Assembly (NCBI GenBank): GCA_016794505.1
Contig: JAEUJZ010000178.1
Span: 1 to 58,971 of the forward strand
Direction: 5' to 3'
DNA: 58,971 nt
DNA from: Myxococcales bacterium
GTDB taxonomy: Bacteria; Myxococcota_A; Polyangia; Palsa-1104; JAEUJZ01
The translations under genes and the position numbers were made by a program. Below are positions 1 through 10,218 of this stretch, in pieces. The notes beneath the pieces are model-generated. The model had not been told where the DNA came from. It saw nothing but the letters and a program-made list of their open reading frames with translations, and did not search any database. The stretch's first letter is position 1; each line of letters opens with the position of its first letter.

Positions 1-440
1 TGCAGAGCGAGGCGCAAGAAGCCACCGGAGCGTGGACGGAGGAACGGCAATGGCAACAGGCGAAGGCGGGCGTAGATCGTCGCGGGCGAGCTGATGGCGA
101 AGAAGCGGTCCTTGCGATCGCGGCCGATGTGCCCGGCGAAGATTGTTCCGATTTCTGCGAGATCGAGGAATGTGATCGAAAGTCGTGCGTGGCCTTGAAT
201 ATCGACGAATGATCGGTCCTTGTCAGTGCGCAGGGAAGAGAGGGCGGTGAGGTGCAGGCCGATTTCGCCGATGCGGGTGCAAGGGGCGATGAAGCCGCAG
301 GGGGCGCCGGGTTGTAGAGGTTGGCTTGCGGCCGACGGTGCGGACTGGGCGATGGCCGATCGCGGCCAGGGAGCTAGGCCCAGCAGGATGGCGAGGATGT
401 AGAGGGCAAAGGGAAGACGGGAATCAGCAGAAGAGGACAT
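1..440 (-). CDS. Secreted protein, 3' part cut by window edge
   Basis: An uninterrupted reading frame of 146 codons runs from an ATG at 440 leftward off the window, so the C-terminus is missing. A GGAG motif about six bases before the ATG supports the start. The protein begins with a short Ser-rich stretch, then a hydrophobic segment (LPFALYILAILLGLAPW) and an Ala-rich cleavage region ending near AIAQS, a typical Sec signal peptide. The mature part contains a Cys pair (PCGFIAPC) and alternating hydrophobic residues (RIGEIGLHLTAL, ARLSITFLDL) that could be beta strands. Export to the periplasm or outer membrane is inferred; I do not recognise a family. It is separated by about 300 bp from the next gene on the same strand and need not share its transcript. 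Confidence 0.6.
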   Translation of the reverse strand, partial: MSSSADSRLPFALYILAILLGLAPWPRSAIAQSAPSAASQPLQPGAPCGFIAPCTRIGEIGLHLTALSSLRTDKDRSFVDIQGHARLSITFLDLAEIGTIFAGHIGRDRKDRFFAISSPATIYARLRLLPLPFLRPRSGGFLRLAL

Positions 441-746
441 GGGAGGCTCCGGCGGACAGAAAGAGAAGGGGAACAGAGAGAGAAGGGAACAGAGGCGCGG
501 ACGATATCGAGGGGGTCTGACCAGAGCAAGGAAAGACTCTCGAAGGATGGGATCGATGGCGCCGAGGAGGGTCCAGATTCAAGCGGCGGTTGCTTGCTGC
601 CGACAGGGGATTCCGGTCAGAAACGGCGGTCTGCTGGGCCGCAGCGTGGGGATTGCGGGCGGTTTATGCGCTGGCCGAGCGGCAGGCAGGTGATTCGGCC
701 CGAGTGGAGCGAACGATCGGGCCAAACGGGCACAGAGGCGAGCGAG
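441..746. other. Intergenic stretch without convincing gene
   Basis: This 306-base stretch lies between two minus-strand genes. It carries the upstream region of the exported protein starting at 440, including its GGAG ribosome-binding motif at the left end, and a purine-rich run near 460-500. Short open frames on the plus strand have no ribosome-binding site or protein character. I see no hairpin terminator or RNA gene. Confidence 0.4.
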
Positions 747-1457
747 TTATGCGGAGGGGGGCAGAGGGTCCTTGGGCGGCTCTTTGGGCGCCTCGGGCTT
801 TTTCACAGGAGCGGGGCGGTCGGGGATGATGGTGTGGATGTCGGGCTCGGACACATCCTGGGCCCGCAGGAGGCGCTTGAAGCGCGAGAGCGCGGCCTGC
901 GTATTGCGCGCCGCCGCCGTTCGCATCCGTCCATACATGGCCAAACGAATGCGCGGCTGCCAGAAGGTCTGCAGGCTTTTTTCAAGATCCGCCGCGGCAT
1001 CGCGAAGCTGTTTGGCATAGCTCTTGGCTTGCTTGGGTTCGATGCGGGGGTGCAGGCCACTCTCTAGAAGATCGGCCAGAAGCAACATGCGCTCGGGCTG
1101 TTCGTCATCCGGGCCATCGGTATAAAAAGGAATTCCTGAAGGAAACAAGAGGTCGTAGCTGCCATCCACGCCGGGAGCCGGCCGACCGACATCGTTCCAC
1201 ACGGCATCGGCGATGCGACCGATCAAGGCATCGGCTTGGTCATCGCAGGTCGTGTGGGCGGCCAAAAGCGGGGCGAGGCTTGCTTCTTGCGCTTGCCACT
1301 TGGTGTCGACGGCATCGAACAGCGCCAAGGCGGGCTTCAGTGTCTGCTCGGCCGCGGCTTGATACAGTCCCCCTCTGGCCTGCGCCCGAACGAAGCTCTG
1401 CTTGGCATCGGCCACAATGTCTTCGGCGGCGGCGGTCTTGCGAATGATCTCTCCCAT
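747..1457 (-). CDS. Hypothetical helical protein, Pro/Lys-rich tail
   Basis: The 236-residue product is not recognised. The start is well supported: GGAGG lies six bases before the ATG at 1457. There is no signal peptide or membrane span, so it is probably cytoplasmic. Residues 1-85 are Ala-rich and probably helical. The middle holds a loop with many Asp/Gly/Pro residues (around FPSGIPFYTDGPDDEQPE), followed by a second helical region of about 70 residues. The last 25 residues form a disordered tail of Pro, Lys and Glu (KKPEAPKEPPKDP). The shape suggests a small structural or adaptor protein, but that is only a guess. It faces away from the selenium-binding-family gene at 1706, with 248 bases between them that must hold both promoters. 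Confidence 0.7.
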   Translation of the reverse strand: MGEIIRKTAAAEDIVADAKQSFVRAQARGGLYQAAAEQTLKPALALFDAVDTKWQAQEASLAPLLAAHTTCDDQADALIGRIADAVWNDVGRPAPGVDGSYDLLFPSGIPFYTDGPDDEQPERMLLLADLLESGLHPRIEPKQAKSYAKQLRDAAADLEKSLQTFWQPRIRLAMYGRMRTAAARNTQAALSRFKRLLRAQDVSEPDIHTIIPDRPAPVKKPEAPKEPPKDPLPPSA

Positions 1458-1705
1458 GCGGAGTCCTCCTTTTCTTGCTCAAACGATGTCCGCCCCAACA
1501 AACCCGCTTGTGCGGAGGCTGTCAAGCGCCTGTTGGTCCGATCAACATCCAAGCTCGCATCCAAGCTGGATCCTCTCTGCACGGGCTGGCCGGACAGCCC
1601 AGAGGTTCCTCGACAAAAGACCTTTGCATGCGCTGTGGTCCGGCATACGGTGATCCTGTTCGTGGTTCGCTGCGCCGCTTTCTTGGACGATATACGGAGG
1701 TCGAG

Positions 1706-3109
1706 ATGCCGTTTCGCGTTGATCCGACGTTCTATCCCTCGCCGCGCATGGCCATCGAAGCGCCCCCTGAGCGGATTGCCTATGTCACGGCTCCCAGCGC
1801 GGAGGCCGTGCTCGGCAAAAAAGGGGCGGTGCCGGATGCGCTGGCTGTGGTCGATCTGGATCCAGGTTCGCCGACGTACAGCCAGATCATCGCGCTGCCC
1901 GAGGTACCGAACTTGGGGGACGAGCTTCACCACTCGGGCTGGAATGCGTGCAGCGCATCGCTGTGTCCCTATGCGCCGCATCCGCATGTCGAGCGACGGT
2001 ACCTTTTGCTGCCTGGGCTGCGCTCGTCGCGCATCTATGTCTTTGACACCAAGCCCGATCCGCGAAACCCCAAGCTGGTCCACACCGTCGAGGCATCCGA
2101 GATTGCGGCGCGCTCGGGCTATTCGCGACCGCACACCTTGCACTGCGGTCCCGACGGCATCTATGTCTGTACGCTGGGTGCGCCAAATGGCGAGGGGCCC
2201 GGCGGCATCTTCGTCATGGACTGCGAGACCTTCGAGGTACGCGGACGCTGGGAGCTAGACCGCGGCTCGCAGTTTCTGCACTACGACTTCTGGTGGCACC
2301 TCGGCTACGACACGCTGATCTCAAGCGAGTGGGGCACGCCCAACATGATCGAAGCGGGCGTGAATCCCGAGCTTCTTTTGGGCAAAAAATACGGCCACAA
2401 GCTGCACATCTGGGATCTGCGCAAGCGCCGTCACCTGCAAGAGCTGGATCTGGGCGACGAGCATCAGATGGCCTTGGAGCTACGCCCGGCGCACAACCCG
2501 ACGAAGGCCTATGGCTTTGTGAATTCTGTGGTCAGCGTCAAAGACCTGTCGTCGTCGATCTGGCTGTGGTATCGCGACGGGGAACGGTTTGCGCTGCGCA
2601 AGGTGATCGAGATCCCTGCCGAGCCAGCGAGCGAAGCGGATCTGCCACCTCTGCTCAAAGGCTTCAAAGCGGTGCCGCCCTTGGTCACAGACATCAACCT
2701 GTCGCTCGACGACCGGTTCCTGTATGTCGCGTGCTGGGGGACGGGAGAGCTGAGGCAGTACGATGTCTCGGACCCGCACCAGCCGAAGCATACCGGGGTC
2801 GTGCAGCTTGGCGGCATCGTGCGCCGAGCCGGACACCCGCGCTCGGGCGGTCCTCTGACCGGAGCGCCCCAGATGGTCGAGGTCAGTCGCGACGGGCGCC
2901 GCGTCTATTTTACGGGGGCGCTGTACACAACCTGGGACGATCAGTTCTATCCCGACGGGGTCAAGGGCTGGATGGTCAAGGTCCATGCCAATCCGCAGGG
3001 CGGCCTGGCGCTCGACCCAGACTTCTATGTCGACTTCGGACCGCGGCGGGCGCACCAAGTACGTCTCGAAGGCGGAGACGCGTCTTCTGACTCGTTCTGT
3101 TACCCGTGA
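1706..3109 (+). CDS. Selenium-binding protein / methanethiol oxidase family (SBP56)
   Basis: The 467-residue product matches the SBP56 family along its whole length (human SELENBP1 has 472 residues). Family members characterised in bacteria and humans oxidise methanethiol to formaldehyde, hydrogen sulfide and hydrogen peroxide and need copper. Family landmarks include DELHHSGWN at residues 72-80, SSRIYVFD, a GYDTLISSEWGTPN segment, LSLDDRFLYVACW, GELRQYDVSDP and a C-terminal GGDASSDS. The start at 1706 follows GGAGG at 1696-1700; the open frame continues upstream, but without family similarity. There is no signal peptide, unlike several periplasmic bacterial MtoX proteins. The Cys region after HSGWN reads NACSASLC, not the CSSC of the human protein. 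The stop overlaps the start of the next gene, so the two are translated together. Family is certain, substrate not. Confidence 0.93.
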   Translation: MPFRVDPTFYPSPRMAIEAPPERIAYVTAPSAEAVLGKKGAVPDALAVVDLDPGSPTYSQIIALPEVPNLGDELHHSGWNACSASLCPYAPHPHVERRYLLLPGLRSSRIYVFDTKPDPRNPKLVHTVEASEIAARSGYSRPHTLHCGPDGIYVCTLGAPNGEGPGGIFVMDCETFEVRGRWELDRGSQFLHYDFWWHLGYDTLISSEWGTPNMIEAGVNPELLLGKKYGHKLHIWDLRKRRHLQELDLGDEHQMALELRPAHNPTKAYGFVNSVVSVKDLSSSIWLWYRDGERFALRKVIEIPAEPASEADLPPLLKGFKAVPPLVTDINLSLDDRFLYVACWGTGELRQYDVSDPHQPKHTGVVQLGGIVRRAGHPRSGGPLTGAPQMVEVSRDGRRVYFTGALYTTWDDQFYPDGVKGWMVKVHANPQGGLALDPDFYVDFGPRRAHQVRLEGGDASSDSFCYP

Positions 3110-3762
3110 GCGCAAGCTGGCCTTGGCTGACGCTGGCTCTCTTGGGCGCCTATCACGGCGTCAATCCCGGCATGGGCTGGCTGTTCGCGGTGGCGCTGGG
3201 GCTGCAGGAACAAAGCGGTCGCGCCGTGCTGCGTGCGCTTCTGCCCATTGCCATCGGCCATGCGGCTGCGATCGGGCTTACCGTCGGGCTGTTGGCCGCG
3301 GGACGGGCCAGCGTGCCGCTTGATGCGCTGGCCTGGATCACGACAGCGCTCTTGGTGGGCTTTGGCCTGTTCAAGCTCATTCGGCCGCGGCACCCGCGCT
3401 GGGTGGGGATGCGGGTGGGCGCCAAAGACCTGGTCCTTTGGTCGTTCTTGATGGCGACCGCGCACGGAGCCGGCCTGATGCTGCTGCCGGTCTTTCTGCT
3501 GGGCGAAGACAACCCCGCGCCCTGTCACGGAGCAAGCTGCCATCAAGCCGCCGGGCTCTCGCTGAACAGCGTGTGGAGCTACCTCGCCGCCATCTCGCTG
3601 CACACGCTGGCCATGCTGGGGACGGCCGCGCTGGTGGCGATGGTCGTCTATTACAAGGTGGGTCTGTCCGTGCTGCGGCGAGCTTGGTTTGACCTCGATC
3701 GCATCTGGGCGCTTGCGCTGATCCTGGCTGGGATCTTGGGCCTCGTGCTGCGAGCGAGCTAG
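3106..3762 (+). CDS. Polytopic membrane protein with His/Cys motifs, coupled to SBP56 gene
   Basis: The start is a GTG whose last two bases begin the TGA stop of the preceding SBP56-family gene, a four-base overlap typical of translational coupling. The 218-residue product has about six hydrophobic segments. Potential metal ligands are spread through it: H17 in AYHGVNPGMG, H52 in IGHAAAIG, H120 in ATAHGAGLM, a loop cluster C140-H141-C145-H146 (CHGASCHQ), and H166. The pattern of His-Gly motifs inside membrane helices recalls metal-transporting NicO/UreH/HupE-like proteins, but I cannot assign it to one. Given that SBP56 enzymes need copper, supply or removal of a metal, or handling of a sulfur product, is a reasonable inference from the coupling. 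It could also be an unrelated small-molecule exporter. Confidence 0.8.
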   Translation: MSASWPWLTLALLGAYHGVNPGMGWLFAVALGLQEQSGRAVLRALLPIAIGHAAAIGLTVGLLAAGRASVPLDALAWITTALLVGFGLFKLIRPRHPRWVGMRVGAKDLVLWSFLMATAHGAGLMLLPVFLLGEDNPAPCHGASCHQAAGLSLNSVWSYLAAISLHTLAMLGTAALVAMVVYYKVGLSVLRRAWFDLDRIWALALILAGILGLVLRAS

Positions 3763-3831
3763 CTACGCATCTGCGCAAGGGCCAACCCTGGCCATCGCTG
3801 CCCGATCGACGAGGAGCGCTGGCGCGCGATC

Positions 3832-3999
3832 TCAGAAGTCGACGTAGATAAAGCCGCGGTCGGCGCGGTCGGGGCTGGCTGACAGAATCAGCAGCAGCGC
3901 GATGACGAGCGCGATCACCACGCCCCAGACCGTGTCGGCAAGCAGGACCGTGCGCGGGCCTGTTTCCGACGATGGCTGCGAGTCAGGCGGCGCCGACAC
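3832..3999 (-). CDS. Small single-span membrane protein downstream of greA
   Basis: This 55-residue frame begins with GTG at 3999, eight bases after the greA stop, and ends with TGA at 3832. The N-terminal 20 residues are polar (Ser/Pro/Asp/Glu). They are followed by one strong hydrophobic helix (VWGVVIALVIALLLILSA) and a charged tail ending DRGFIYVDF. The clear split into polar head, membrane helix and aromatic tail, and the tight spacing to greA, argue for a real gene. No good Shine-Dalgarno sequence precedes it, so expression may depend on ribosomes finishing greA. Function is unknown; I do not recognise a family. Confidence 0.6.
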   Translation of the reverse strand: MSAPPDSQPSSETGPRTVLLADTVWGVVIALVIALLLILSASPDRADRGFIYVDF

Positions 4000-4007
4000 G
4001 TCTGCAG

Positions 4008-4496
4008 CTAGGCGTCGAGCGCCACGAACTTGAGCGAGGCGATTTCGTATTCCCGCTGGCCGCGCGGTGTCTTGACTTGCACGATGTCGCCGATGACGCG
4101 GCCGATCAGCGCGCGAGCCACGGGCGCCGTAATGCTCATGCGGCCGGCTTTGATATCGCCTTCGTGCTCGCCCACGATGCCAAAGGTCTGCCGCTCGCCG
4201 CTCTCGGTGTCTTCGATGGTGACGGTGGCCCCAAAGACAACCTTATCGCCCGACAGCGTGGCCGGGTCGATGACGTCGGCGAGCGCGATCAGCTCTTCCA
4301 GCTTGCTGATGCGGCCTTCGTTGTGCGACTGCGCTTCTTTGGCGGCGCTGTACTCGGCGTTCTCGCTGAGGTCGCCGTGCGCACGGGCTTCTTCGATGGC
4401 GCGAACGATGCGCGGACGCTCGACCTCTCTGCGCTGCTTTAGCTCCTCCTTCAGCACAACGAGGCCACGTGGGGTCATTGGGTACTTATCAGCCAT
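4008..4496 (-). CDS. greA: Transcription elongation factor GreA
   Basis: The 162-residue product is a full-length GreA. It enters the RNA polymerase secondary channel and stimulates cleavage of backtracked transcripts. The N-terminal coiled coil (MTPRGLVVLKEEL through the acidic tip region HGDLSENAEYSAAKEAQ, with the functional Asp/Glu pair) is followed by the globular FKBP-like domain (VVFGATVTIEDTESGE to GRVIGDIVQVKTPRG). The ATG at 4496 gives the usual GreA N-terminus; an in-frame GTG at 4544 would add 16 unrelated residues. No strong ribosome-binding site precedes 4496. It shares a transcript with the small membrane protein that follows. Confidence 0.96.
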   Translation of the reverse strand: MADKYPMTPRGLVVLKEELKQRREVERPRIVRAIEEARAHGDLSENAEYSAAKEAQSHNEGRISKLEELIALADVIDPATLSGDKVVFGATVTIEDTESGERQTFGIVGEHEGDIKAGRMSITAPVARALIGRVIGDIVQVKTPRGQREYEIASLKFVALDA

Positions 4497-4793
4497 GGCA
4501 ACAAAACCGCAAGACAGGATATCGAGGTCCTTCTGCCCTGTCACCAGCGAAGTACGGGGCCCTTGGCAGCGCGCTGAACAAGCGGATCCGGCCAGCGGCT
4601 TCTTCGGCGTGTTTGCCTTCTTGATCCCGTGTGCGCCTGCCCGCGGTCAGAAAGCCAAGACGAGCGAGAGGTTCTCCATGCATCGCAGAAAATGACGCAA
4701 TAGCGACGGAACACCGCAAGGATACGTCTCGACGAGAGCTGTGAGAGCGCTCGCCCAGGCAGGCTTCTCGCGGACGACTTCGACGCGCTTCTG

Positions 4794-6938
4794 CTAGCGA
4801 TCCAGCGCCGGGCTTGGGGCGTGCGAGGGGCGACGGCCACGGAGGAGCGTTTGGGGGGCGCTACCCGGCGCGAACTGATAGCGAGCAGGCGCGGGCCGAA
4901 GCATCGGCTGCTGCGCCGCCAGCGCTTGATACGCAGCGCGCGAGACATGGCGCCGCTCGCGCACCAGGGTGAACCAGATCTCGCCTTCGCGCTCCATCGC
5001 AGCCTCGCAGGCATCGAGATCGAAGCGGGCCTCGGCGCTTTTCGGGGCCGCGGCAAGCTCGCTGTCGGGCAGCCGGGCTTGCAGGCGAAACACCTGCTTG
5101 CCGAAGCGGGCATAGTGCAGCAGCGTATGCGCCGTCGAGACCGCGCCAGCCCAGGGATACGGTCGCAGCCGCCACATGCGCCCCAGCCGCGACAGCGCGG
5201 CATCGATGCGCTCGTGCTCGTGCGGCTTCTTGCTCAGCCGCGCCTCTTCATAAAACAGGCCGGTTCCGAACAGATCTCCGTCGAGCGTATAGACCTCGCG
5301 CAGCCCAAAGTCAGCCGGGCGCTGTGCCACCAGGGCACCATGCGTCAGATCGAATTCGCCAACGATATAGATCGCGACCTCGTCCTTAAGCTCCTCCAAG
5401 AAGCGCAGCGTGGCCAGGGCCTCGGCAGAGGTCTCCGTCGGAAAATCGGTAAAGCACATGGCCTCGGCAGCGATGCCAGCCGCAGACAGGTTGGAAATGA
5501 CATCGCGCACCGCTTCTATCGGCGCGCCCTTATCGATCAGCTTGAGCACGCGGGGTGCGGCCGACTCGACACCCAGCGCGCAGGCCACCGCACCGGCCCG
5601 CCGCAAGGTCTGCGCTCGCTCGGCGTGCAGATAGCGCTCGGGCTTTAGGTCCGTCGCCCAGCGGATCGACAGGCCCGCTTCCAGAACACCTTCGGCAAAG
5701 CGCAGAAGCGTCTTGGGTGCCACCGAGTCCTGCGACAGATAGAAAAAGTCGGTGCCATAGCGGGCAGACAGCGAGCGCAGGTGCTCGATCATCTGCGGCA
5801 CGGCTCGCTCGCGATACGCCGCGGTGCCGACTTCGGCCAGGCCATAGTGGCAGAACGTACACTTGCCCCAATAGCAGCCGCGCGTCGGATCGTACGGCAG
5901 GACAAGCTGCGGTGACAGGTACAGCGAAAGCGGCATGCCGTCGAAGTCCGGCGCCGGAAGCTGCTTGAGATCTTCCATGCCATGCCCGCTGCGATAGCCC
6001 GCCCGGCCATCGTCGGTACGCACCACCACATTGGCGAGCTCGCGCAGCGCTGGCTGTGCATGGCTCTGGCAATCGTTGCTCTGCGCGGCCAGGACCGCCT
6101 CGACCAGTCGCAGCAGGCTGTGTTCGCCTTCATAGACAACGGCGCTGTCAAAGGGTCCAAGCGCTTGCGCCATGCGCACGCTGGGCTGCTCGCCGGGTTC
6201 CTTCTGGCGAATCAGAAGCTGCGTCATCGCCGGACCACCGACGGTCAAGTGGACGTGCGGCAGCGCTTTTTTGATCGCGTTGGCCAAGGAATACGTCGGC
6301 TGCAGCTGCCCTGGAAAGCACACCGAAAGTCCGATCACTGCGGGCGCCGCCGCGCGCAGTCGCGGGATCAGGATGTGCTGCGCATAGCTGGAAAACGGAT
6401 CATGATCGGGCTCGCTGTCGTGTGCGATCTCGGCCGGCGAGGTCAGCGCAAAGGGCGTGCGGTACGCCGTGAAGTCCAGGTGCAGCGGATGATAGGCCGC
6501 CGAGATCACGCGCAGCGCCGCATCGATCGTCGATGTGGCCAGTCCATAGGCCTGCGCATCGTAGAAGCGCTCGCGATCGCGCAGCGTCTGCTTGGCCTGG
6601 TCAACGCACGAAGGCACCGCATGGGCATCGCCGCGAGCATTCCATAGAGCCGCATATGCCAGCTGATCGCGGTGCGAAAGCGCGCTCTTGCGATCCAGCG
6701 TGCGCAGCCGCGCTTCGGCTCGATCGCGCAGCGACGCCATCGCCGACTGCGTCAGCAGAGCGTCGTACGCTTCGATGTTGGCATCGATGGGCAGCACGCG
6801 CAGTCCGTGTGCGCGCAGAAAGCCCGTGAGCATCGGCACGGCCAGGTACGGCGCCGTGGGATCGCAAGAAGGTGGATAGATCAGCGCGACCTGCGCCGTA
6901 AGATCTTGGGTCCGCGAAGAGGGGGAGGAGACAGACAC
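4794..6938 (-). CDS. Cobalamin-binding-domain radical SAM protein
   Basis: The 714-residue product combines an N-terminal Rossmann-like cobalamin-binding fold (ALIYPPSCDPTAPYLAVPMLTGFLRAHG, about residues 19-46) with a radical SAM core. The cluster motif is RGCYWGKCTFC at 353-363, giving C355, C360 and C363. That is CX4CX2C, one residue longer than the textbook CX3CX2C. The fold expected for COG1032-type proteins is present: ALGVESAAPRVLKLIDKG, and a glycine-rich VGGPAMT at 233-239 at the end of the B12 domain. The usual cobalamin DxHxxG ligand motif is not visible, so B12 may bind base-off or not at all. About 150 residues separate the first B12 strand from the rest, an unusually long insertion. 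The start is taken as GTG at 6938, the only good candidate just before the conserved fold. Substrate unknown; the neighbours give no hint. Confidence 0.85.
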   Translation of the reverse strand: MSVSSPSSRTQDLTAQVALIYPPSCDPTAPYLAVPMLTGFLRAHGLRVLPIDANIEAYDALLTQSAMASLRDRAEARLRTLDRKSALSHRDQLAYAALWNARGDAHAVPSCVDQAKQTLRDRERFYDAQAYGLATSTIDAALRVISAAYHPLHLDFTAYRTPFALTSPAEIAHDSEPDHDPFSSYAQHILIPRLRAAAPAVIGLSVCFPGQLQPTYSLANAIKKALPHVHLTVGGPAMTQLLIRQKEPGEQPSVRMAQALGPFDSAVVYEGEHSLLRLVEAVLAAQSNDCQSHAQPALRELANVVVRTDDGRAGYRSGHGMEDLKQLPAPDFDGMPLSLYLSPQLVLPYDPTRGCYWGKCTFCHYGLAEVGTAAYRERAVPQMIEHLRSLSARYGTDFFYLSQDSVAPKTLLRFAEGVLEAGLSIRWATDLKPERYLHAERAQTLRRAGAVACALGVESAAPRVLKLIDKGAPIEAVRDVISNLSAAGIAAEAMCFTDFPTETSAEALATLRFLEELKDEVAIYIVGEFDLTHGALVAQRPADFGLREVYTLDGDLFGTGLFYEEARLSKKPHEHERIDAALSRLGRMWRLRPYPWAGAVSTAHTLLHYARFGKQVFRLQARLPDSELAAAPKSAEARFDLDACEAAMEREGEIWFTLVRERRHVSRAAYQALAAQQPMLRPAPARYQFAPGSAPQTLLRGRRPSHAPSPALDR

Positions 6939-6944
6939 GGCGGC

Positions 6945-6950
6945 ATTATA
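6945..6950 (-). promoter_or_regulatory. TATAAT -10 box; possibly leaderless radical SAM mRNA
   Basis: On the minus strand a perfect TATAAT ends seven bases before the GTG start at 6938. The expected transcription start would therefore be at or next to the G of the start codon, which would make a leaderless message. No convincing -35 hexamer lies 16-18 bases upstream. Confidence 0.35.
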
Positions 6951-7147
6951 TGCAGCCGCGCTGGCATGGGCTGGTAAAGCACGGACGCGCGGACGAAAGC
7001 GGGCGCTGTGCTGGGCACGACAGACCGCTGCAGACACGCTGTGCCGACGGATCTCAGGAATCTGAGGCGGATCGGCGCACGGCTTTGTGCAAGTGAGCGG
7101 AACCTGGCTCGCCTGCCTGCGGTCTGCGCTTTGCTGCAGGTCTGCGC

Positions 7148-7702
7148 ATGCGAAACAACGATGTCTCTTCCGGTCGTGACTTGGGGAAGTGGGCCGGCTC
7201 GCGTATCGGTCTTGCGCTGTGCCTTGCCACCAGCGCGGCCTGCGGCGAAGCGCAGCCTCGCGAGCAGACGCTTGAAGAGGGACTGGCCCTGCAAGCCGCA
7301 CTCAATACCACCGACTTGTCGGTTGCGATCCGCGCCGCGCCGAATCCTGTGTCCGCGGGAGGCCAGCTTCTGTACGCGATCAATGTGGGCAATCGCACCA
7401 ACCCGGCGAACCGCGTGCGTGCCGTGCTGACGCTGCCAAGTGACGTCTCGCTGGTGCTGGGCCAGGAAGACTGCACCCGTGCTGGCTCGACGCTGCGCTG
7501 CGACCTGGGCAGCCTGCCAGGCACGAGCAACAGCCCATGGGCGCTGCTCGCCTTGGTGTCGGCGGGCGCGACGGGGCAAAAGCTAACCAGTCAGATCACG
7601 GTGCGGCATTACTACACGCCGTTCAGCGCACAAAGCGAGGTCGAGGGCCCGGATCCTAACCTTGCGAACAACACCGCCAGCGTGACCGTGACCGTGCAGT
7701 AG
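7148..7702 (+). CDS. Exported lipoprotein with a single DUF11 domain
   Basis: The 184-residue product starts with a positively charged N-region and hydrophobic core (RIGLALCLATSAAC), with a Cys at residue 32 that could be lipidated, although Ser at -3 is an unusual lipobox. The remaining 150 residues form one DUF11-type immunoglobulin-like domain (DLSVAIRAAPNPVSAGGQLLYAINVGN ... VRAVLTLPSDVSLVLG ... DPNLANNTASVTVTV). It includes the paired cysteines seen in DUF11 modules of the large surface protein at 39007-42552. A surface or periplasmic structural role is likely. It is transcribed away from the radical SAM gene and toward the convergent kinase gene. Confidence 0.75.
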   Translation: MRNNDVSSGRDLGKWAGSRIGLALCLATSAACGEAQPREQTLEEGLALQAALNTTDLSVAIRAAPNPVSAGGQLLYAINVGNRTNPANRVRAVLTLPSDVSLVLGQEDCTRAGSTLRCDLGSLPGTSNSPWALLALVSAGATGQKLTSQITVRHYYTPFSAQSEVEGPDPNLANNTASVTVTVQ

Positions 7703-7757
7703 CGTCGCGGCCAAATGGCTCGCCTGCCTGCGTCCAAAGGATGCGCTTCCGAGCGGC

Positions 7758-9758
<2,001 letters not shown>

Positions 9759-10218
9759 TGAGAGTCTCCCGCGTGCTCTGGCCTTGGTCGCAGCCTAGTC
9801 CCCACGCCCCCGCGAGTTGTTTCTGCGCAGAGCGAGTCGATTGTATCAGGCGCACGACGGCGAATACAGGCTCACCTGCGGTCGACGGACAAATTTCTGT
9901 GGAGCGCAGGCCGCAGCGGAAGCGTGAAGACTTGCGAGCCCTTGCGATGCGCGGGTGGATGGTCGATGCGGTAGAGCCATCCGAACAGAGCGGCGTGGCG
10001 GTAGCCGCTGATCATCGCGGCTAGGTGTGGTTAGGTGGAGTGGTTAGGTGTGGTTAGGTGGAATGGTGACTTCCTGGAAGGACTCCCTTGGGGCGAAGCG
10101 GCAGGCCACAGCGTGACGACAAGAAGGGTGTGCAGAAGGTGGGCCAGCCAGCCAGATCGCAGACGAGGTCCGTGCGCAGAAGTTTCCCAGCGCCCAAGAG
10201 CGCTGTAAGAAGAAGGCT
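9759..10218. other. Divergent intergenic region with 23-bp direct repeat
   Basis: This 460-base region separates the kinase gene (leftward) from kdd (rightward) and must contain both promoters. The only clear structure is a 23-bp direct repeat, TAGGTGTGGTTAGGTGGAGT plus GGT at 10022-10044 and again at 10045-10067 with one mismatch. Each unit itself contains the TTAGGTG motif. It sits about 150-200 bp upstream of kdd. I see no protein-like frame. Confidence 0.5.

Noticed and set aside
1337..2143. 268-codon minus-strand frame
   Set aside because: Antisense of the SBP56-family gene with shadow composition; no ribosome-binding site or known domain.
1236..2258. 340-codon plus-strand frame
   Set aside because: It runs in the wrong frame across the SBP56-family gene, is Arg/Ser/Pro-rich and has no family signature.
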